Shown here: positions 1 to 6,018 of the stretch, in pieces
How the letters are laid out: each line of letters begins with the position of its first letter
Numbering within the stretch: position 1 is the stretch's first letter
From: Candidatus Sumerlaeota bacterium
Lineage (GTDB): Bacteria > Sumerlaeota > Sumerlaeia > UBA8349
DNA length: 6,018 nucleotides
Assembly: GCA_003501375.1 (NCBI GenBank)
Contig: DNPO01000055.1
Location: 1-6,018 of the forward strand
Direction: 5' to 3'
Made by a program: the position numbers and the translations under genes
Notes under the pieces: model-generated
Databases searched by the model: none
What the model was told of the DNA's origin: nothing
What the model saw: the letters and a program-made list of their open reading frames with translations, nothing else

Positions 1-49
1 CGAAAGGGAAAAATTAGAGCAGGAACGAAATCGGAAACAGGAATCGTAA
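1..49 (+). CDS. 3' end of an upstream tail gene (partial)
   Basis: Reading from base 2, the frame gives 15 codons, EREKLEQERNRKQES, and then a TAA stop at 47-49. This very charged Glu/Arg/Lys run looks like the end of an amphipathic or coiled-coil helix. The stop lies 2 bases before the tape measure ATG, which is typical of tightly coupled phage late genes. In many long-tailed phages the gene directly before the tape measure is a tail assembly chaperone (the lambda G/GT type). That identity is inferred from position only; nothing in 15 residues proves it. The other frames here are also open over so short a stretch, so the call rests on the fit of stop, spacing and downstream start. Confidence 0.55.
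   Translation, partial: EREKLEQERNRKQES
39..42 (+). promoter_or_regulatory. Ribosome binding site of the tape measure gene
   Basis: AGGA at 39-42 lies 9 bases before the ATG at 52. It supports 52 as the start. The tape measure frame stays open to the left edge of the window, so open frame alone does not fix the start, and a second ATG at 61 (residue 4) is the nearest alternative. The site lies inside the last codons of the upstream gene, which suggests translational coupling. Confidence 0.6.
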
Positions 50-51
50 TC

Positions 52-3000
52 ATGGCACGCATGGTTCTAAACATCGACGTAAATGACAAAGGTACCGCCA
101 CGGTGCAGGCGTTTCAGGCTGTCGTTAAACGCACGTCTCAGCATACGCAAAGCGCCGCATCTGCCATGAAAAACATGAGCAATTCCGGCATTGCGTCCAT
201 GAAGAGTCTCAGTAGCAGCGTTTCCGGTGTCGTGTCAACCCTTAAGGGGTTGGCGGTTGCCGTTGGAACCTCCATGATCGCCCAAAAGGCGATTGAGGTA
301 AGCGACGCCTATCAGCAACTTAGTTCCAGAGTCTCGTTAGTTACGAAATCCGAGGCCGAGCGGCAAAGCGTGCTTTCGCAGTTGTATGCCACCAGCCAAA
401 ACACGCGGTCAGATATGACGGCAACAGGCCAGATGTACACACGACTTGCTCAAAGCGCCGACACACTTGGAATCAGCCAGTCCAATATTATCCAATTTAC
501 AGGTAACTTGAACAAACTAATTGCAGTTTCCGGTGCGAATGCGGAAGAGGCTTCCGCTGGCTTATTACAGTTGTCCCAAGGCATGGCATCAAACCGCTTG
601 GGAGGAGATGAGTTGCGGTCTGTAATGGAGCAACTCCCTGCCGTTGCAAAAACAATCGCCGACTCGCTTGGCGTCGGCATCGGGAAATTCCGGGAAATGT
701 CGCAACAGGGTAAAATAACGGCAAGTGTTGTAATGGATGCGATTTTGAATTCTACGGGAAAGATCGATTCCGCCTTTGAAAAAATGCCTGTAACGTTTGG
801 ACAATCGTTTACCAAAATTAAAAACGCGGCATTTATGGCATTTGGAGAGGTCGCTTCTTCTTCTGGGTTTACAAAATTGCCGGCTGAAGCATCTTCACCA
901 ATAACGGACATAATTGATAATAATAAAGATAGTTTTAAAATAATTGGTGAAAATCTACGTCCCGCGCTTGAAGCCATAAAACCGATAATTCAAACAATCG
1001 GCTATGGTTTCATGTACATGGTTGAGGGATTGTCACTAATAGTTAAATGCGTTGATGAATTGTCTAAAACGTCACTGGGGCCGATTATTTCCCCAATTTT
1101 TTACCTTGGCGATGGAATAAAAGGAGCATTTGAAAACATTGCCCATTACGCCAAGTACGGGCAAGCCATTTTTGCCAACATGATTTCCAACATTTGGACG
1201 GATATGCAAATCTGGTTAGAAAAAGTGAAGGCGTTTGTTCCAGAGGCGTTTTACAGCGCTCTTGCGCAGGTGACTGGCGCGTTTGATACGTTGGCTCAAA
1301 AAATGGCAAAAACGTTCGGTTCTGACATCTACGCAAAAAACGGGACAATGGGGGCATCTCTCAAAACGTATTATGAAAACGAAGCGGCTACACGCCGTGC
1401 AGCCGGAGAAGCAACCATTGCTAACTTGAAGCACATGAACGAATTGACAATCCAAGCGGCCTATGACGCGGTTGACGGTGTTTCAAATGCGAACGCCAAA
1501 ATTAAATCAAACACTCGCATAACAATGGCATCGGTTGTTTCCGATGTCGCACTTGTCGTGTCTGCTTTCAGTTCGTTAACGACAGGACAAATTAGAATTT
1601 CCTCTGTGGAAGATGCGTTAAATCGACTTGGAAGCGCTGCTGAAACAGCCGCTGGGAAAATAAAACAATTCTACGGCAGCATGTTGTCCTTTTCCGTTGA
1701 TTCCATCCAAACGGGGTTAGATGGAATCAAGGGAAAACTTGAAGATGCTCAGGCCTTCGCACAATCCCAGGGCGAAATGAATGAGAAACTCAAGAAGTTG
1801 ACCGGTGATGCAACCATCAATGGACAGACGTATTCCCCCCTAAGCAACTTGAGTGCCACGCAACAAGAATACGCCGCAAAATCTAAAGTCTTGGAATTGC
1901 AGAAACAACAGGTTCAGCAGGAATATATGCTCGAGCAGGCTAAAGCCGCGTCTACAGGAAAAGATGTGGACAAGTCGAAACTCAACGATTTGGAATCAAA
2001 AAGACGGACTCTGCAATCACAGATTGATAACCTACCGGTTATGGAAGGGCTTGATACAAAAGTTCTCCAGCAGGAGGACGCCCTCAAGGGAATGAATGCG
2101 CAGTTGGCTCAGACAGAAGCGTCACTGGCTCAAATCAATGCCCAGTCCCAAGCCATGTCCCAGTTGAACGATCTGCGCAAGGAACTCACAGCGCCAGTAA
2201 CGGTAGGCGAAAACACTTACGCCCCTATGAGCGCCATTGAAGCATCCAAGCAGGAATTTGAACTCAAAACAAGAACGCTGGCTTTACAAAATGAACAGTT
2301 GTCTCAACAGATGACCATTGCTCAATCCAAACAAGGCGCGGAGCGAGATGAAGCCGAAATCAATAAGTTATTGGGGGAACAAAATGCGTTAAGAACAGAA
2401 TCCACATATTTAGGGAAAGTGCAGCAACTTTCTGAACTTGTCCAGAAACAAAAAAAATTGAATGAGTTGACGGACGCCCAGCAGCAATCGGCGGTTTCGT
2501 CCTTGCAGGCACAGCAGTCCCTTTCGGACAAAATGTACTCGGCGCGGATTGCCGTCATGCCAACGAAAACATACGACGATGTGCTGGCAAAGGGGCAAGC
2601 GGAACTTACGCAACTGCGTGAGAAACTCGATTTAGAAGAACAATCTCTCAAACTGAATTATCAAATCACGCAGTCGAAAATCGAGCAAGAAAACAACAAA
2701 GGCGAAGCGAAAAATGCGGCCACGCTACAAACGCTGACGGCTGATCTGGAAAATAAGAAAAAAGAGATAAACAACCTGGATAAATACCGCACTCTCACCC
2801 TACAAAAGCAGGAAATAGATAATCAGAATGCCCTGAACGAAAAGGCCGATGCGCTGACGAAATATATGAAGACACTGAACGAAGGAATGGAAGACTTCTC
2901 CCGCGCCATGTCCACGGTTGCGGCAGGCGTTGCGGAGTCCCTTGTCTCTGGCTTTGGAACATTCATGACCGATCTGGTGAACAAGACAAAAACAGCCAAG

Positions 3001-3999
3001 GAGGCTCTTATAGATTTTGCGCAGAGCGTGAGCAATTCATTCGTGAAATCCATTTCAGAAATGGTGGCAAAAAAAGCGCTTTCATCCTTGGCGTCCGCTG
3101 TCGGATTTCCCGGACTGGGGCATGCAGCCGGAAGCGCGGCAACAACCGCCAATACGACTGCTACAACCGCAAATACCGCAGCCGTAACGTCTATGACCGC
3201 CGCACTCACGTCTTCCAGCGCACTGGGAAGTGCAACCAACGCCGTAACCGGTACCGCAACCAGCACGAATAGCGGCGGCATGTTCTCTGGAATATGGGAC
3301 AGCATAAAAAGCGGCGTGAGCAGTACGGGGAGTTGGATTTCCTCTTCATTCAGCAGCATGACTTCCGGGTTGGGTTCCATGCTCAGCGGTGCATGGAGCG
3401 GGATTTCTTCGCTGCTTGGCAGCATGGGAAGCGGCATTGCTTCGTTGGCTGGTGGTGCGGGTTCCATGCTCTCTGGAGGCATGTCCGCACTCATGTCTAT
3501 TTTGCCCATGCTCATGTTGGCAAAAGGCGGAGTCATGTCTGAAGGAATGCCTGTTTCTGCTTTTGCCAACGGCGGAATTTTTGGGGACTCAATAATGAAG
3601 TATTCATTAGTTGGAATGCTTGGAAATTGGCTATTCGCAAACGGTGGAGCCTTCTCGGGTGGTCATCAAATGGCCTTCGCCAACGGAGGCGCTTTCACCA
3701 ACAGCATCGTTTCCTCTCCTACCCTGTTCAAGATGGCAAACGGCGGAACCGGACTCATGGGCGAGGCTGGCCCGGAAGCGGTCATGCCGTTGACCCGAAC
3801 CGCTGGAGGAAAACTTGGCGTGCGAGCAAATCTTCAGGTTCAGGGAGTGGGCGGTGGCAGAAACAGCGGCAGCGGTCAAGCCGAGTCTTCCGCCGCAGCA
3901 CATGAGACCGCCGCGATTATTGCCAAACAAATTGGAGCGTATTTTCAATCACGCGACGGCAAAAAGATGCTGGGCGGGGGAATGGAAGGGAATAACTAA
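52..3999 (+). CDS. Phage tail tape measure protein (lambda gpH type)
   Basis: This 1315-residue protein should act as the ruler that sets tail tube length during assembly; in known phages it then occupies the tube lumen and leaves it at infection. Residues 1-80 are a Ser/Ala/Met-rich start with a hydrophobic stretch at about 65-80. Residues 80-245 match the tape-measure N-terminal domain (TIGR02675 type), with motifs such as SDAYQQLSSRV, GGDELRSVMEQLPAVA and the TFGQSF end. Residues 300-345 hold hydrophobic helices that could be membrane-interacting. Residues 560-930 are rich in Gln, Glu, Lys and Leu and look like coiled coil with internal repeats. Residues 935-1015 resemble the lambda gpH C-terminal domain. 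Residues 1095-1157 are Gly/Ser/Met-rich and hydrophobic, followed by FANGG repeats and GEAGPEAVMPLTR at 1237-1249. No lysozyme, transglycosylase or peptidase domain is visible. The gene is intact, longer than lambda gpH (853 residues), and 1 base before the next gene. Confidence 0.96.
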   Translation: MARMVLNIDVNDKGTATVQAFQAVVKRTSQHTQSAASAMKNMSNSGIASMKSLSSSVSGVVSTLKGLAVAVGTSMIAQKAIEVSDAYQQLSSRVSLVTKSEAERQSVLSQLYATSQNTRSDMTATGQMYTRLAQSADTLGISQSNIIQFTGNLNKLIAVSGANAEEASAGLLQLSQGMASNRLGGDELRSVMEQLPAVAKTIADSLGVGIGKFREMSQQGKITASVVMDAILNSTGKIDSAFEKMPVTFGQSFTKIKNAAFMAFGEVASSSGFTKLPAEASSPITDIIDNNKDSFKIIGENLRPALEAIKPIIQTIGYGFMYMVEGLSLIVKCVDELSKTSLGPIISPIFYLGDGIKGAFENIAHYAKYGQAIFANMISNIWTDMQIWLEKVKAFVPEAFYSALAQVTGAFDTLAQKMAKTFGSDIYAKNGTMGASLKTYYENEAATRRAAGEATIANLKHMNELTIQAAYDAVDGVSNANAKIKSNTRITMASVVSDVALVVSAFSSLTTGQIRISSVEDALNRLGSAAETAAGKIKQFYGSMLSFSVDSIQTGLDGIKGKLEDAQAFAQSQGEMNEKLKKLTGDATINGQTYSPLSNLSATQQEYAAKSKVLELQKQQVQQEYMLEQAKAASTGKDVDKSKLNDLESKRRTLQSQIDNLPVMEGLDTKVLQQEDALKGMNAQLAQTEASLAQINAQSQAMSQLNDLRKELTAPVTVGENTYAPMSAIEASKQEFELKTRTLALQNEQLSQQMTIAQSKQGAERDEAEINKLLGEQNALRTESTYLGKVQQLSELVQKQKKLNELTDAQQQSAVSSLQAQQSLSDKMYSARIAVMPTKTYDDVLAKGQAELTQLREKLDLEEQSLKLNYQITQSKIEQENNKGEAKNAATLQTLTADLENKKKEINNLDKYRTLTLQKQEIDNQNALNEKADALTKYMKTLNEGMEDFSRAMSTVAAGVAESLVSGFGTFMTDLVNKTKTAKEALIDFAQSVSNSFVKSISEMVAKKALSSLASAVGFPGLGHAAGSAATTANTTATTANTAAVTSMTAALTSSSALGSATNAVTGTATSTNSGGMFSGIWDSIKSGVSSTGSWISSSFSSMTSGLGSMLSGAWSGISSLLGSMGSGIASLAGGAGSMLSGGMSALMSILPMLMLAKGGVMSEGMPVSAFANGGIFGDSIMKYSLVGMLGNWLFANGGAFSGGHQMAFANGGAFTNSIVSSPTLFKMANGGTGLMGEAGPEAVMPLTRTAGGKLGVRANLQVQGVGGGRNSGSGQAESSAAAHETAAIIAKQIGAYFQSRDGKKMLGGGMEGNN
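289..786 (+). other. Tape-measure N-terminal domain (TIGR02675-like)
   Basis: These bases encode about residues 80-245 of the tape measure. The segment carries the order of motifs that defines this domain: SDAYQQLSSRVSLV, then LYATSQNTR, then GGDELRSVMEQLPAVA, then GKFREMSQQGKIT and a closing TFGQSFTKIKN. I recognise the pattern from memory of the family; boundaries are approximate. It is the best conserved part of the protein and the strongest single basis for the tape measure call. Confidence 0.85.
1762..2796 (+). repeat. Three diverged tandem protein repeats in the tape measure spacer
   Basis: Within the coiled-coil spacer the protein repeats itself. Copy A is about residues 571-697, copy B 698-818, and copy C 819-915. 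A and B align clearly: INGQTYSPLSNLSATQQEY (A) matches VGENTYAPMSAIEASKQEF (B), and VLELQKQQ (613-620) matches TLALQNEQ (742-749), both at an offset of 129 residues. Copy C is weaker, sharing QAQQSLSDKM, TKTYDD and a following Gln/Lys/Glu-rich helix. The repeat is seen at protein level; the DNA copies have diverged well beyond direct recognition. The natural reading is old unequal recombination that lengthened the ruler. The A/B relation is firm; C is probable. Confidence 0.75.
2854..3096 (+). other. Lambda-type tape measure C-terminal domain
   Basis: These bases encode about residues 935-1015. The segment has the pattern of the lambda gpH C-terminal domain (the Tape_meas_lam_C family): an amphipathic start ending in MEDFSRAMSTVAAGVAESLV, then GFGTFMTDLV, then KEALIDFAQSV and SISEMVAKKALSSLAS. 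In lambda the C-terminal region of gpH is removed during tail maturation; whether that happens here cannot be seen. Boundaries are approximate and the family match is from memory. Confidence 0.7.
3139..3180 (+). repeat. Short Ala/Thr/Asn tandem repeat (2 x 7 residues)
   Basis: Residues 1030-1043 read ATTANTT followed by ATTANTA, two units of 21 bases each. The bases differ at several third positions, so the amino-acid pattern has been kept while the DNA drifted. It lies in the low-complexity linker just after the lambda-type C-terminal domain. Similar Ala/Thr/Asn linkers are common at this point in tape measures. Confidence 0.7.
3520..3747 (+). repeat. FANGG-type repeats near the tape measure C-terminus
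   Basis: The motif occurs as AKGG (1157-1160), FANGG (1171-1175, 1195-1199 and 1209-1213) and MANGG (1228-1232), with irregular spacing of about 14 to 24 residues. It leads directly into GLMGEAGPEAVMPLTR. This series, ending in SSPTLFKMANGGTGLMGEAGPEA, is a known signature of tape measure C-termini in lambda-like phages. The repeated loops may contact the tail tip ring; that role is inference. Confidence 0.85.
3984..3990 (+). promoter_or_regulatory. Ribosome binding site of the 4001 gene
   Basis: GGAAGGG at 3984-3990, inside the last codons of the tape measure gene, lies 10 bases before the ATG at 4001. It decides the start of the downstream gene. The same frame is open further left to an ATG at 3815, but that start would overlap the tape measure by 185 bases and would add a segment unlike the paralogue downstream. 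Confidence 0.7.
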
Positions 4000-4000
4000 A

Positions 4001-4954
4001 ATGCCATACCAACAAGGCACCGCGAGCGGATACCTCGACCTCCTGAGTCAGTTATGCACGTTCTTGTCCTCCAGCACGATTATGGGAACGCAAGCCTGGA
4101 CGGTTTTGCAAAATACCACATCCACATTTACCGCAGACGGCGAGGTCTACCTGAAAGGGCCAGGTCTCAACGGGAATGATGGAATTTATGTCACGATAAA
4201 AACCTACTCCGTGAGTGCATCCGGTATTTACCAATGGATTCTGCAAGGGGCGGTAGGATACAACGCCAATCTCGCCTACAACGCGCAAGCCGGTTGCATT
4301 CCACCAGCATCACTTTCCGCCCCGCGTGTGCCTCTTTTAAACAGCAACATGCCCTATGTGTTCGTTGCAAACGGGCGGCGTTTTATCGTAGTCGCGTGCG
4401 CTGGCACGGTTGTTGAATCCTGTTGTTGCGGTTGGATCACACAATATGGCCCATCTGGTCGATGGCCGGAACCCCTATTTATTGGAGGAATGACAACCAG
4501 TGCAACCGTGATTCCAGCCGACACGGGCGCATTCGTGGTGGATGCGGGACTACGCAGACTATTCTACCTTTTAACAACAGCATCATCAGCAGCATATTTG
4601 CGCGGTTCTGATGGTACATGGAAACGGTTAAGAATTTATTCGTGGGGTAACTACACCGGAAACATGACTCCGTTTTTTTGCGTTTGGCCACAATCCGCCA
4701 TGCAGGCAACAAATCTGATGGCACCGTGTGTTGATGGAAATTATTTGATGCAACAATCGCAAATAGTCGCGAATGAAAACCAGACCCATGTACTGCTCGG
4801 AAAGATGGATGGTGTTTTTTGGGTGACTGGATACGCAGCGGGTGGAAGTCTTTCCGTTGGTGATATTATCACGCAGAACGGAATTAACTACTACGTTATA
4901 AACAACACGTATCGAACCGGCGTGGATGATTTCTCCGCGATTGCCCTGGAATAA
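4001..4954 (+). CDS. Putative distal tail / virion structural protein, paralogue 1
   Basis: This 317-residue protein has no catalytic motif, signal peptide or membrane segment that I can see. It opens with QQGTASGYLDLLSQL and FLSSS (residues 4-25), a start I associate with uncharacterised phage structural proteins coded near tail genes. The middle holds SAPRVPLLNSNMPYVFVANGRRFIVV (in two parts, 106-118 and 119-131), and then PEPLFIGG (156-163). The C-terminal part has DGTWKRLRIYSWG, and GDIITQNGINYYVINN near the end. The mix of beta-type segments rich in Tyr, Thr, Gly and Trp fits a beta-structured tail tip, baseplate or decoration protein. Its position after the tape measure supports a distal tail role; that is inference. 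It has eight cysteines, including three in a row at 141-143, which is odd for a virion protein. It is a clear paralogue of the next gene. The exact function is unknown. Confidence 0.85.
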   Translation: MPYQQGTASGYLDLLSQLCTFLSSSTIMGTQAWTVLQNTTSTFTADGEVYLKGPGLNGNDGIYVTIKTYSVSASGIYQWILQGAVGYNANLAYNAQAGCIPPASLSAPRVPLLNSNMPYVFVANGRRFIVVACAGTVVESCCCGWITQYGPSGRWPEPLFIGGMTTSATVIPADTGAFVVDAGLRRLFYLLTTASSAAYLRGSDGTWKRLRIYSWGNYTGNMTPFFCVWPQSAMQATNLMAPCVDGNYLMQQSQIVANENQTHVLLGKMDGVFWVTGYAAGGSLSVGDIITQNGINYYVINNTYRTGVDDFSAIALE

Positions 4955-4957
4955 GGA
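4953..4957 (+). promoter_or_regulatory. Ribosome binding site of the 4967 gene
   Basis: AAGGA at 4953-4957 overlaps the TAA stop of the preceding gene and lies 9 bases before the ATG at 4967. An A-rich spacer follows it. Overlap of stop and binding site suggests coupled translation of the two paralogues. Confidence 0.7.
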
Positions 4958-4966
4958 ACAAAAAAA

Positions 4967-5467
4967 ATGACACTTATATCAGAAAAAGGTACAGCATCCG
5001 GCCAAATAGATTTTATTGAAAAACTGTATGAGTTTATCTCTTCTAATGCTTCCACCATTGGGTGGAATGCGCTTGAACTGACAACGATTTCTTCGCAACG
5101 GCAAGCGACCATACAAATTGGAAGCGAGTGTTATTTCACATTCAGTTCCGCCACAGATGACACAACGGCCTGCCGCCTCTATTTCCGAGCGCATACCAGT
5201 TTTACATCGGGCGTTGTTTGGAAATCCCAATCCGGTGGAGCGGAAATTCGTGGGGATAGCAACAATTGTGGCAATCAGGCTATTTCCGCGCCCATTTCCT
5301 CGACGTTTGCCTATTATTTTTACGCTGATACCAATTACTTTATTTTCATTCTTTCGATTCCCACCGGGATATTATCAATCGGGAATTGTCGGGAAACTCT
5401 CTTTGTTTGGAACTGCATCGTATGGGTATTTCTCGAAAGGCACGGCAAATTCAAATCTATGGGATAG
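4967..5467 (+). CDS. N-terminal part of paralogue 2 as read in its first frame
   Basis: Ordinary decoding from the ATG at 4967 gives 166 residues and stops at TAG 5465-5467. Residues 1 to about 129 (ending near YFIFIL) resemble the paralogue. The final 32 or so residues, starting ILSIGNCRETLF and rich in Cys, Trp and Val, have no counterpart there and look like out-of-frame reading. If the sequence is correct, the cell would make this truncated product, which lacks more than half of the normal protein. Confidence 0.65.
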   Translation: MTLISEKGTASGQIDFIEKLYEFISSNASTIGWNALELTTISSQRQATIQIGSECYFTFSSATDDTTACRLYFRAHTSFTSGVVWKSQSGGAEIRGDSNNCGNQAISAPISSTFAYYFYADTNYFIFILSIPTGILSIGNCRETLFVWNCIVWVFLERHGKFKSMG

Positions 5468-5996
5468 TGCAACTACATCGAAATATGATTATACGACCTT
5501 CGACTCATGGTCTGCCACGACGGAAATTTTAAGGGGTAGTGGTATAATCCCAGCATCAACATCTTTGGTTGGGCCTAGTTTTTACGCTAGTTTATGTTAT
5601 GAAGGGGTTCTAATGGGACACGCTGGAACATGGTTAGGATATAATAGACGGGCAGAGTTTGTCGGAGGCGCATTTTCATCGTTTACATCCGGGATTAATG
5701 ATGCCAATGGGATTACCGCTTATAATGTTACCACCAGGCCATTTGAGATCAGTGGATCAAACATCACGGCACCCCTTATCCCCGAAATAGCCTACATTCC
5801 ACATCCAACGATCTCAGGACGATACGCGCCGTTTGGAACCGTTCCAGGCGTACTGTTTACCAACATCAAAAATCTGGAAAACGAAGAACTTATTACCATT
5901 GGAACTGACATCTATCGCGTTTTTCCGTCGCGAACACGCAATGTTGCGCATGCTGGCCAATATTGGGGGATAGCGGTTCTGTCGCCTGCTGAATAA
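5367..5996 (+). CDS. C-terminal part of paralogue 2 in the shifted frame
   Basis: From about 5367 the frame gives GYYQSGIVGKLSLFG and continues for about 209 residues to TAA at 5994-5996. Its composition, rich in Gly, Ser, Tyr and Thr, matches the paralogue, and its end aligns with the paralogue's end. The frame is open leftwards to an ATG at 5118, but residues read before about 5360 (for example RRLPIIFTLIPITLF) look like a shadow of the first frame, so 5118 is not a credible start. The only internal restart with a ribosome-binding-like sequence is the ATG at 5613, preceded by GAAGGGG at 5601-5607; it would give 127 residues. Whether it is used cannot be told. Confidence 0.6.
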   Translation, partial: GYYQSGIVGKLSLFGTASYGYFSKGTANSNLWDSATTSKYDYTTFDSWSATTEILRGSGIIPASTSLVGPSFYASLCYEGVLMGHAGTWLGYNRRAEFVGGAFSSFTSGINDANGITAYNVTTRPFEISGSNITAPLIPEIAYIPHPTISGRYAPFGTVPGVLFTNIKNLENEELITIGTDIYRVFPSRTRNVAHAGQYWGIAVLSPAE

Positions 5997-6001
5997 CAAC
6001 T

Positions 6002-6018
6002 ATGTCGATTTATTCCGG
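6002..6018 (+). CDS. Start of the next tail-cluster gene (partial)
   Basis: An ATG at 6002, 5 bases after the preceding stop, opens MSIYSG and runs off the window. The short gap matches the spacing of the other genes here. No strong ribosome binding site is visible before it, so the start would depend on coupling to the upstream stop, or the true start lies elsewhere. Too short to identify. Confidence 0.4.

Larger units (their letters stand above)
4967..5996 (+). pseudogene. Putative tail protein paralogue 2, whole gene with an internal +1 frameshift
   Basis: Joining the frame from 4967 with the frame that ends at 5996 gives a protein of about 342 residues that parallels the 317-residue protein before it along its whole length. 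Shared points are GTASG plus an acidic helix at the start (residues 8-20), FISS against FLSS, SAP (107-109) followed by YYFYADTNYFIFI against YVFVANGRRFIVV, and an end with ELITIGTDIYRVF against DIITQNGINYYVI. The join needs one base to be skipped near 5366-5368, or an equivalent shift. The natural end, QYWGIAVLSPAE, is reached only in the second frame. The break may be a real mutation, an error in the sequence, or, less likely, a recoding event. The function would be that of the paralogue, probably a distal tail part, and is not established. Confidence 0.75.

Noticed and set aside
450..977. A 175-residue open frame on the minus strand
   Set aside because: Antisense of the best conserved tape measure domain, with no recognisable motif and no neighbouring minus-strand gene.
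2823..3569. A 248-residue open frame on the minus strand
   Set aside because: It lies wholly inside the tape measure, opposite its repetitive Ala/Ser/Gly/Met-rich region; the composition (runs of Met, Pro, Ala, Val) is what the antisense of such codons gives. No domain is recognisable.
52..3999. A peptidoglycan hydrolase domain inside the tape measure
   Set aside because: Some tape measures carry lysozyme-like or peptidase domains, but I saw none of their catalytic motifs in the 1315 residues.
3815..4000. Upstream in-frame extension of the 4001 gene to an ATG at 3815
   Set aside because: It would overlap the tape measure by 185 bases, its residues look like out-of-frame reading of that gene, and the ATG at 4001 has a good ribosome site and matches the paralogue's start.
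5118..5366. ATG at 5118 as the start of the C-terminal open frame
   Set aside because: Residues read from it up to about 5360 do not resemble the paralogue, while the other frame over the same bases does. It is a shadow frame before the shift point.
5345..5372. Programmed +1 ribosomal frameshift of the tail chaperone kind
   Set aside because: Known tail recoding occurs in the chaperone genes upstream of the tape measure, not here. There is no recognised slippery sequence, stop codon or clear downstream structure at the join.

Overview
The window is a piece of a bacteriophage or prophage tail gene cluster. All genes are on the + strand and packed almost without gaps (2, 1, 12 and 5 bases between them), so they look like part of one late operon. 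It is not possible to tell from this piece alone whether it comes from a free phage or an integrated prophage. The base composition looks close to balanced by eye. The genes resemble those of tailed phages infecting Gram-negative bacteria, with a tape measure of the lambda gpH/TIGR02675 type. No host gene, integrase, tRNA or other marker is present to name the host, so the organism is left open.

Layout: (1) bases 1-49 hold the last 15 codons of an upstream gene, in the slot where tail assembly chaperones usually lie. (2) Bases 52-3999 encode a 1315-residue tail tape measure protein. It has a classic N-terminal tape-measure domain, a long coiled-coil spacer built from three diverged copies of a 120-130 residue unit, a lambda-type C-terminal domain, and a Gly-rich tail with FANGG repeats and the GEAGPEAVMPLTR motif. 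(3) Bases 4001-4954 encode a 317-residue protein that I judge to be a distal tail or virion structural protein. (4) Bases 4967-5996 encode a diverged paralogue of it, about 342 residues, but the reading frame is broken by a +1 shift near base 5366. (5) A further gene probably starts at 6002.

How the genes work together: the tape measure sets tail tube length and fills the tube lumen. In long-tailed phages the genes just downstream usually encode tail tip or baseplate components, so the two paralogues are inferred to be distal tail parts. The two may do the same job in different positions, or one may be decaying.

This is mostly an ordinary phage tail module. I found no new defence or mobile system. 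The points worth a second look are the frameshift in the second paralogue, the tandem paralogue pair itself, the internal triplication in the tape measure, and a cysteine cluster in the first paralogue. There is no stretch over 300 bases without a gene, and I saw no RNA gene, CRISPR array, attachment site or convincing terminator.
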